A stretch of DNA of 11,708 nt. Source: Planctomycetota bacterium (GTDB lineage: Bacteria; Planctomycetota; B143-G9). The DNA lies in assembly GCA_003644275.1 (NCBI GenBank), contig QNBY01000016.1, positions 1 through 11,708 of the forward strand. Reading direction: 5' to 3'. The notes under the pieces were generated by a model. The model was not told where the DNA came from. It searched no databases and saw only the letters and a list, made by a program, of their open reading frames with translations. Every line of letters starts with the position of its first letter. Position 1 is the stretch's first letter. This document shows, in pieces, positions 6,807 to 11,708 of this stretch. Made by a program: the position numbers and the translations under genes.

Positions 6807-8252
6807 TCAGTCGCTGTCCTTGCCGAGAAGATCGAAGATGGTGTAGTCGCCTTCCTCGTCGCCGCCCTTCTCGCCCCCGCCCTCGCCGGGCGCGTGCTGC
6901 GGCTTGGGTTCGCGGAGCTTGCGGCCGTTCCTCCCCTCCTCGTAGGGCTTCGCCTCGCCCGCCCCCTCCCCCTTGCGGGGCTTGGGCTGGAAGGGCTTGT
7001 CCGCCACCGGCGGCGCGGTGCGCTTCTCGTCCTTCTCCTTGAAGCCGTAGTCGAAGTCCACGAACTTCTCGAGCGCCTGCGCCTCGCCGGTCCGCGCGGC
7101 GGAACGGCCGCCCTCCAGGTCCATGGGCTCCGGCGCTATCTCCTCGATGAAGGTGTCCTCGTCGTCCGCCGGGACCGACGCCCCCCCCGTCCCGCTCCCC
7201 AGCACGGGATCCGAAACCGCGGGCACCGTCCCCGTCTCCCCCGGCCGGGCGATCATCACCCGGTAGGCGTAGGCCCCCGCCGCCGCGAACACCGCCAGCG
7301 ACAGCGCGGCCGGCGCCGCGAGCGTGAAAACTATCGCCACCAGGAACAAGAGCCCCGCGGTGGACATGCCCCGCGCGTTGAACGGATCTATCTCCCGCCC
7401 CAGCTTCCTGCGGAGCGCGCCCAGCGAGGCCGCGAACCTCTTCACCGTCGTCCCGGGCGTGAGGGCGTCGCTCTCTATCGCCTCCACCACGCAGGACAAC
7501 AGGTTGTCCTCACCCACCACTTCCTCGTCGAACCTCTCTCCCATCGCCATCCGCGATGCTTTCAGCGTCCCGGCGGCCACCACCTTCCACGCCGGGAAGA
7601 ACACGTACCAGAACAGAAGCAGGCTTATCACAAGCCACAGGAAGGTTATGCTCAGGGCCCTGAACGTCCGGTCGCTCAGCAGCCGCGAGAACGAGCGGAA
7701 GGAATCCGTCGGCAACCCCCCCCTCAGCGAGACGTGCGGCACCCACAAGAAGGCGAACAGCAACAGGAAGGCCGCCAGCAGTGCCTGGCCCGCTCCCGCC
7801 GCGAACTGCGCGACGAACAGCAGGGGAAACACCGCGGCGGGCAGGGACGCCGCCTCCATGAGCGCCGCTATCCCGACCTGCAGGAAGAAGACGGCCGCGA
7901 ACGCGCAGGCGAAGAGCACCGGCGGAAGCAGGAAGTGCAGCGGCTTTTCGGCCAGCACCCGCCCGAAACGCCGGTCGTTTTCGGTCGGAAACAGCAGGGC
8001 GTCCGCCTCATGGGACACCAGATATCCCCCCCAGCAGAGCGCCAGCAGCGACACCGTTCCCCCCGCCAGCGCCGTCTGCCAGTCGAACCCCTCGCCCGCG
8101 TGCGCGGCGAGCTTCAGCAAAAACATCGTCGCCGCTTCGCAGAACACCGCGCACACCGCGAAGGCCGTGAGCAGCACCTGCCACCGCAGGATGATGCGCA
8201 CGGAATCGAGCGTGGTCTTGAATCCTGGATACTCTCTCTCGCCGGCGGGCAA
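6807..8252 (-). CDS. Polytopic membrane protein with long charged tail, unknown function
   Basis: Family not recognised. The 481-aa protein has about six hydrophobic segments: residues 25-48, 62-80, 106-131, 138-171 (long, possibly two helices), 199-221 and 299-334. A soluble loop of about 75 residues (222-298) lies before the last. From about 336 to the end the protein is predicted disordered: acidic, Gly/Pro/Lys-rich, closing with 'DYTIFDLLGKDSD', which looks like a short linear binding motif. With the usual positive-inside logic the tail is probably cytoplasmic. The gene follows the zinc-ribbon/roadblock gene by 18 nt, so the two are probably co-transcribed. The start is read as TTG 8252, with a GGGGG run 4 nt upstream; no ATG occurs near the N-terminus, and a GTG at residue 18 has no SD. 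It could be a membrane anchor for the roadblock protein, which is inference only. Confidence 0.75.
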   Translation of the reverse strand: MPAGEREYPGFKTTLDSVRIILRWQVLLTAFAVCAVFCEAATMFLLKLAAHAGEGFDWQTALAGGTVSLLALCWGGYLVSHEADALLFPTENDRRFGRVLAEKPLHFLLPPVLFACAFAAVFFLQVGIAALMEAASLPAAVFPLLFVAQFAAGAGQALLAAFLLLFAFLWVPHVSLRGGLPTDSFRSFSRLLSDRTFRALSITFLWLVISLLLFWYVFFPAWKVVAAGTLKASRMAMGERFDEEVVGEDNLLSCVVEAIESDALTPGTTVKRFAASLGALRRKLGREIDPFNARGMSTAGLLFLVAIVFTLAAPAALSLAVFAAAGAYAYRVMIARPGETGTVPAVSDPVLGSGTGGASVPADDEDTFIEEIAPEPMDLEGGRSAARTGEAQALEKFVDFDYGFKEKDEKRTAPPVADKPFQPKPRKGEGAGEAKPYEEGRNGRKLREPKPQHAPGEGGGEKGGDEEGDYTIFDLLGKDSD

Positions 8253-8270
8253 AAAGCCCCCTTCTTGCCG

Positions 8271-9011
8271 TTATTTCATCCGCAGATCGGAGCTCTTCTC
8301 CAGCGCGCCTGCTATTGTCTCGTCCGCCTCTCCGTCGTACCGGCCGGAGGACACGGTCATGAGCAGGCGGTCTCCGATCTTCCTCATGCGAAGTTTCACC
8401 TCGCCGAGCTCTAACCTCGCCGCCTCCGCCTGCGCGCCGAACTGAGCGGCGAAGAAATTGCGCGCGCCGTCGAGATAGTAGGCGGCGTTCGAGATCATCT
8501 CGGCGTCGAACGCGTCTTCCGAGAGCGCGGACAGCAACGTCCCGTCCTCGCCCACCATGAAGGCGGCGCGGATCTTGTACTTCTTGAATATCTCCTCCGG
8601 CGTCTCCTTCTCCTTCTGGGGGAAACGCCTCACGGTGGGAGGCGGCGCCTTGCGCTGCGCCTGCCTGTCCGCCCCGTACTTCTTCGTGGCCTCCACCTCG
8701 CGCACGCCGGGATCGGAACCCTCGCGCGCCTCCTCCACCGCGTGTATGCGCTTGCTGCCCGTCGTGTTGCGGGCGATGCGGGGAACCCCGTCCCGCCCCA
8801 TCTCCATCACCGTCCCGCATTTGTTGCACCGAAAACGCACGCCCGGCCGCATCGGCCGGGAGCTGAAGAGCTGGCCGCACGACAGGCAGGCCACAACCTT
8901 CCCCCCGGGCACCGTGAGATACCGGGAACATTCCCTGCACCTTATCCGCGTCCCGGGTTTCAGGCCGGTCACGTCGTAGTCTATGTTGCACTCGGCGCAC
9001 TTTATTATCAT
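8271..9011 (-). CDS. Tandem zinc-ribbon protein with C-terminal roadblock/LC7-like domain
   Basis: A 246-aa cytoplasmic protein. Two CxxC-x16-CxxC zinc ribbons lie in tandem: C5/C8/C25/C28 and C42/C45/C62/C65. They have identical spacing and similar second halves ('LKPGTRIRCREC' and 'MRPGVRFRCNKC'), so they look like an internal duplication. A charged linker spans about 75-145. Residues 147-246 resemble a roadblock/LC7 (MglB-like) domain: 'IRAAFMVGEDGTLLSALSED' followed by a helix, then alternating strands 'LELGEVKLRMRKIGDRLLMTVSS'. Roadblock domains usually dimerise and bind Ras-like GTPases such as MglA. This fits the neighbour, whose C-terminus may be a degenerate GTPase. ATG 9011 has only a weak GGGG 6 nt upstream. 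Promoter-like elements lie just before it. The roadblock call is by pattern and should be treated as probable. Confidence 0.78.
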   Translation of the reverse strand: MIIKCAECNIDYDVTGLKPGTRIRCRECSRYLTVPGGKVVACLSCGQLFSSRPMRPGVRFRCNKCGTVMEMGRDGVPRIARNTTGSKRIHAVEEAREGSDPGVREVEATKKYGADRQAQRKAPPPTVRRFPQKEKETPEEIFKKYKIRAAFMVGEDGTLLSALSEDAFDAEMISNAAYYLDGARNFFAAQFGAQAEAARLELGEVKLRMRKIGDRLLMTVSSGRYDGEADETIAGALEKSSDLRMK

Positions 9012-9042
9012 CTCGAGCCCCGCTGCACAGTGGTCACCGTCT

Positions 9043-9070
9043 ATTCTAATACCCGAAAAAAATGTGACAA
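9043..9070 (-). promoter_or_regulatory. Candidate sigma70-type promoter for the zinc-ribbon/roadblock gene
   Basis: TTGTCA (9070-9065) and TAGAAT (9048-9043) on the minus strand, separated by 16 nt, each with 5 of 6 consensus matches. Initiation about 7 nt downstream leaves a leader near 25 nt before the ATG at 9011. It suggests the two downstream genes form their own transcription unit. An inverted repeat (ACCCGAA 9051-9057, TTCGGGT 9079-9085) straddles the -35 and could act as an operator. Confidence 0.45.
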
Positions 9071-9098
9071 GTGAAGTGTTCGGGTTTTTCCTTCCGCA

Positions 9099-11387
9099 TC
9101 AGCCCTCGTGGAGCGCCGTTATGACGTCCGACAGCAACTCCCTGGCCGATTCCGTGCCGTAGTCGAAATCCATCCGCCTGCATTCCGGGGGCAGCGAATA
9201 CCGCTCCAGCGCCAGCCCCACCTTCCGCGGCAGCGTGCCTTCCGCTCCCGTGACGAACACCCGCGTCCGCCTGTACTTCACCAGCGTGAGCGAGAGCGCG
9301 TCCACCACGAGGTCCGCGCTGAGTTCGTCCGGCGAGCCCAGTAGCACCGCCGCCATGCACCGGTCGAGTATGTTCTCCGCCTCGAACGAGTCCATGACGT
9401 CGTATCTCATCCCGACTATGTAGAGGGTGTGGTCCAGTCCGCCCGGCACCTTCACGAGATAGGCGCTCTCCTCGTCCGGCGGGGCGAGCACGCGCTCCGT
9501 CGCCCGCGTGAAGAACCGCGCCAGCTCCTCCGGCCTGCCGGACACCAGCACCGAGAGCACGTTCGCCCGCGAGTAGAACGCCTCGGACAGCACCTTCACG
9601 ATGTCGTCCATCCCCACCGTCCGCGGCTTGAGCGTGCGCCGTATGTTGGCCTTGAGCTCCGCGAACGCCCTGGGCGAGGAGAGGGGCGGCTCGTCCCGCG
9701 CGAGCTCCGCCTGCATCATCTCCACTATGTCGGGCGGAAACCTCTGTATCAGGCGCGGCGCGGCTTCGACTTCGGCCTTTTCGTCCTCGGCCTCCTCCTC
9801 TTGCGCCGGCTCCTCCTCTTTCCCCTTCTCTTCTCCCTCGGCGGCACCGGTGAGCTTCAGCGTGGATTCCATCACCGCGGCCACCGCCCCCTCGGCCTCC
9901 GCCGCTTCCGCCTCCCCGCCGTTCCCGTTCGCCTCCCGCTTCAGACCGGCGAGCAGGAACTCGCGGGTGTCGATCTTCTCTTCCTCCCCTTCCTCCTCTT
10001 CCCCGCTCGCGGCGCTCTCCCCCTCGACGGCGGCGGGTTCGGCTTCGCCTGCGGCTTCCGCCTCCTCGGCGGCCGTCTTCACGCCTTCGGCCGCTTCCCC
10101 GCCGGTCTCGCCCTCGCCCCCGGCCGTCTCCTCCTGCAAGGCGGCCTCGGCGGCTTCCTTCGCCTCGGGCTCTCCGGCTGCCGCCGGTTCCTCGGGTTCC
10201 TCTGGCGGGGCGGGCTCCTTCCCGGCCGCTTCCGGCTCGGGCTCGGGCCTCTCCTCCCGCGGTTCCTCCTCGCCGCCCGCCTTCTCCTCCCTTTCCTCCT
10301 CCGCCTTCTCCTCGGCAGGGGAGGGCGCTTCCGGGGCGGCCACGGCGGTCGAAGCGGTCTCCGCCGCTTCCTTCCTTCCCGCCGCGGTCCTCCTGAGACG
10401 CGCGGTCGCCCGCTTCAGGTCGCTCTCGCCCTTGAGAAGCCGCTCGAGCTCCAGCTCCATCCAGTCGATGCTCTCGTGGAGCTTCCGCACCGATTCGTAG
10501 GCCCGCTCCACCCGCCTCTCGGCGAGCCTCCTGCGGACCGACTCCACCACCTTGCGGGAGTTCTCTATCAGGTCGGGAAGGTATTTCCTCGCCCCCTTCT
10601 CCTCCAGCGCGTTCAGCCGCTTCTCCTCCCGCTCGAGCTCGTCTCCTATCGTCTTGCGTCTCGAGGCTACGTAGGTGTCCAGCTTGCGGGCGAATTCGAG
10701 AACGAGGAACATGAACGGCCGGTTCACGTTGCGGCCGGGGGCCTTTTCGCCTTCCAGGAACTCGAAGCGCGCGTCCGCCGTCCGAACCAGGTTGTAAACG
10801 GCCTGAAGCCCCTCGTCCGTGTCGTCGTGCGCGAAGACTATCTCCCCGTTCTCGAACCACAGGCTCGTCACGGAAGGCCCGTTCACCACCCGCAACAGGC
10901 CCGTCCGTTTGGCCCTGTTGAACAGCTGGAATATCTCCGCGCACACCCTCGCCGAGAAACGGCCCGTTATGGTCGCCTGGGTGAGAGGGTCCATCCTCTC
11001 CGCGCGTCCCAGGACCATGGCCGTGCGGAGCAGGAACATCGGAATGCTCAGGGGAATACGTATGTAGTCGTCCGCGCCGGCCTCCCATGCCGTCCTCAGC
11101 GCGTGGAGGCCGTCGTCCGGCCCGGTGAGGACCACGGGCAATCCGGCTATGAAGTGGGATTCGCGCACCCGCCGGAGCACCTCCAGCCCGCCCATCTTCG
11201 GCATGTCCATCGAGAACACCGCTATGTCGAACCGCTCCGTCTGGAGCAGATCGAAAGCGCTCTGGCCCGTCCTCGCCGTGCGGACTATGTAGCCCTCCGC
11301 CGTGAAAGCGCGGCTCACCGAGCCCAGCCACGCTTCGTCGTCGCTGGCTATCAATATCTTGGGGGGATGCGGGTTCCTTGTTGCCAT
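9099..11387 (-). CDS. Pseudo-receiver / PATAN (DUF4388) / coiled-coil / GTPase-like multidomain protein
   Basis: A 762-aa cytoplasmic signalling or scaffold protein. Residues 10-125 form a CheY-like receiver fold ('KILIASDDEAW', 'DIAVFSMDMPKMGGLEVL', 'VVLTG', 'AGADDYIRIPL'). The acidic pair D16/D17 and T88 are kept, but the phospho-acceptor position is Ser59 and the usual Lys is Ile111, so phosphorylation is unlikely. Residues about 138-240 match PATAN/DUF4388 ('ITGRFSARVCAEIFQLFNRAKRTG', 'LWFENGEIVFAHDDTDEG'). Residues 243-335 are charged helical coiled coil. Residues 340-544 are Glu/Ala/Pro low complexity. The last 150 residues resemble a small GTPase fold with the P-loop and NKxD motifs eroded ('VLVSGRPEELARFF' near 613; 'RVFVTGAEG' near 709). 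ATG 11387 is chosen because the receiver begins right after it; SD is weak, and upstream in-frame sequence is Arg-rich noncoding. Confidence 0.85.
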   Translation of the reverse strand: MATRNPHPPKILIASDDEAWLGSVSRAFTAEGYIVRTARTGQSAFDLLQTERFDIAVFSMDMPKMGGLEVLRRVRESHFIAGLPVVLTGPDDGLHALRTAWEAGADDYIRIPLSIPMFLLRTAMVLGRAERMDPLTQATITGRFSARVCAEIFQLFNRAKRTGLLRVVNGPSVTSLWFENGEIVFAHDDTDEGLQAVYNLVRTADARFEFLEGEKAPGRNVNRPFMFLVLEFARKLDTYVASRRKTIGDELEREEKRLNALEEKGARKYLPDLIENSRKVVESVRRRLAERRVERAYESVRKLHESIDWMELELERLLKGESDLKRATARLRRTAAGRKEAAETASTAVAAPEAPSPAEEKAEEEREEKAGGEEEPREERPEPEPEAAGKEPAPPEEPEEPAAAGEPEAKEAAEAALQEETAGGEGETGGEAAEGVKTAAEEAEAAGEAEPAAVEGESAASGEEEEGEEEKIDTREFLLAGLKREANGNGGEAEAAEAEGAVAAVMESTLKLTGAAEGEEKGKEEEPAQEEEAEDEKAEVEAAPRLIQRFPPDIVEMMQAELARDEPPLSSPRAFAELKANIRRTLKPRTVGMDDIVKVLSEAFYSRANVLSVLVSGRPEELARFFTRATERVLAPPDEESAYLVKVPGGLDHTLYIVGMRYDVMDSFEAENILDRCMAAVLLGSPDELSADLVVDALSLTLVKYRRTRVFVTGAEGTLPRKVGLALERYSLPPECRRMDFDYGTESARELLSDVITALHEG
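9756..10370 (-). repeat. Glu/Ala-rich low-complexity linker within the pseudo-receiver protein
   Basis: About 205 codons dominated by GAG/GAA and GCG/GCC with scattered Pro and Gly. It joins the coiled coil to the C-terminal domain. It is not a perfect tandem repeat, but runs such as EEE, EEPE and AAEE recur. The acidic charge predicts an extended disordered tether, and such tracts are prone to length change between strains. A short less-biased island ('REFLLAGLKREANGN', about residues 482-496) interrupts it and may be a binding motif. Confidence 0.7.
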
Positions 11388-11461
11388 CCCTGTTATGCCG
11401 TGCTCTTTCCCTCGATGGACCGGCCGTCCTTCCCTCGCGCGGTCCGACCGTTTTATCGAAT

Positions 11462-11475
11462 GAACCTTCAGGTTC
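11462..11475. promoter_or_regulatory. 14-bp palindrome GAACCTTCAGGTTC, possible operator
   Basis: Perfect 6-bp half-sites with a 2-nt spacer, in the gap between the divergent genes. A second TGAACCT half-site with similar flank (TGAACCTGAAG) occurs at 11538-11548, overlapping the start of the plus-strand gene. The two copies of the same half-site around the promoter-like core suggest binding by a dimeric regulator, but no regulator gene is visible here. Confidence 0.3.
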
Positions 11476-11497
11476 CCTTCCGCCTGCTTCCTTGCCG

Positions 11498-11527
11498 TTG
11501 ATACGAACGACAGGGGAGTATTATAAG
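11498..11527 (+). promoter_or_regulatory. Candidate promoter for the plus-strand gene
   Basis: TTGATA (11498-11503) and TATAAG (11522-11527), 18 nt apart, each 5 of 6 to consensus. Predicted initiation falls about 3 nt before the ATG at 11537, so the transcript may be nearly leaderless. This would explain the lack of an SD at normal distance; the only purine-rich run (AGGGGAG) is 18 nt away. Confidence 0.35.
11520..11525 (-). promoter_or_regulatory. Candidate -10 for the pseudo-receiver gene
   Basis: Exact TATAAT on the minus strand. A poor -35 (TTCAGG, 3 of 6) lies 16 nt upstream, inside the first codons of the divergent gene. Initiation here would give a leader of about 125 nt before the ATG at 11387. 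Confidence 0.35.
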
Positions 11528-11536
11528 TGCGTTTCC

Positions 11537-11708
11537 ATGAACCTGAAGAAAATCGCCCTCTTCTCGACCGCCTTCTTCGTCTTCTTTTTCCTGCAAGGTG
11601 CGTGCAGGGCCGATTTCCGTTTCGACTGGCGCGGCTTCTATTCCGCGAACGCCGCCCGCTTCCTCCCCGAACCCCGCCCACCGGCCGGTCCCGCTCCCTC
11701 CCTCTCCG
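11537..11708 (+). CDS. Exported protein, partial (5' end only)
   Basis: 57 codons are open to the window edge. The N-terminus is a clear signal peptide: MNLKK, then a hydrophobic core at about residues 6-19 rich in Phe ('ALFSTAFFVFFFL'). Cleavage is likely near A22 or A25 ('QGACRAD'). Cys23 follows 'LQGA', which is only a poor lipobox because Gln is at -3. After it comes 'FRFDWRGFYSANAARFLPEPRPP' and a Pro-rich stretch. Third codon positions are GC-rich, as in the neighbours, which supports real coding. It is divergent from all other genes here and shares their 149-bp gap. No family can be assigned from this fragment. Confidence 0.55.
   Translation, partial: MNLKKIALFSTAFFVFFFLQGACRADFRFDWRGFYSANAARFLPEPRPPAGPAPSLS

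Noticed and set aside
9051..9085. Inverted repeat ACCCGAA/TTCGGGT as a terminator after the pseudo-receiver gene
   Set aside because: The loop is 21 nt and on the minus strand no U-run follows; it overlaps the promoter-like elements, so it is better seen as a possible operator or chance.
9429..11501. Long plus-strand open frame (690 codons) opposite the pseudo-receiver gene
   Set aside because: The product is Arg/Leu/Pro-rich with no domain; it mirrors a GC-rich gene with clear domains on the other strand.
11590..11608. Lipoprotein signal at Cys23 of the plus-strand gene
   Set aside because: The residue at -3 is Gln, not Leu/Val/Ile, so the lipobox is poor; a normal signal peptidase site is as likely.
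11388..11681. 98-residue N-terminal extension of the pseudo-receiver protein
   Set aside because: It is Arg-rich, crosses the promoter-like region and overlaps the divergent gene; the receiver fold starts right after the ATG at 11387.
1..11708. CRISPR arrays, tRNA/rRNA genes, insertion sequences, phage or toxin-antitoxin genes
   Set aside because: No regular repeats, cloverleaf-like sequences, transposase motifs or short toxin-like gene pairs were seen on either strand.

Overview
The window comes from a GC-rich bacterium and looks like ordinary chromosome. Nine genes run on the minus strand, and one partial gene at the right edge runs on the plus strand. No rRNA, tRNA, CRISPR, transposase or phage gene is visible. 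AUA is used often for Ile alongside AUC, which is unusual in a GC-rich genome. The oxygen-sensitive ferredoxin-linked enzyme IorAB and the acyl-phosphate kinase route point to an anaerobic, amino-acid-fermenting lifestyle. I cannot name the phylum; the PATAN/pseudo-receiver and zinc-ribbon/roadblock proteins are typical of deltaproteobacteria-like groups and candidate phyla.

Layout in transcription order (right to left). (A) 11387-6807: a 762-aa multidomain signalling protein (receiver-like domain without phospho-acceptor Asp, PATAN/DUF4388, coiled coil, about 200 aa of Glu/Ala-rich linker, C-terminal domain resembling a degenerate MglA-like GTPase). Next comes a 246-aa protein with two tandem zinc ribbons and a C-terminal roadblock/LC7-like domain, then a 481-aa polytopic membrane protein with a long charged tail. 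A promoter-like sequence lies before the zinc-ribbon/roadblock gene. This is the least familiar part of the window and the best candidate for an undescribed system. (B) 6720-2256: a four-gene catabolic operon, butyrate-kinase family, phosphate butyryltransferase family, IorA and IorB, with 16-nt, 16-nt and 1-nt-overlap junctions and a strong intrinsic terminator at 2202-2227. The gene set implies 2-keto acid (aromatic or branched) oxidation to acyl-CoA, then acyl-phosphate, then ATP plus the free acid. (C) 2177-1: an ABC-type module with overlapping genes: a single-TM extracytoplasmic protein, an ABC ATPase, and an ABC-2-like permease that starts at TTG and runs off the left edge.

(D) 11388-11536 is a 149-bp divergent intergenic region. 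It has overlapping promoter-like sequences built on a shared TTATAA core and a 14-bp palindrome. The plus-strand gene beyond it starts with a signal peptide and is cut by the window edge. No stretch over 300 bases lacks a gene.
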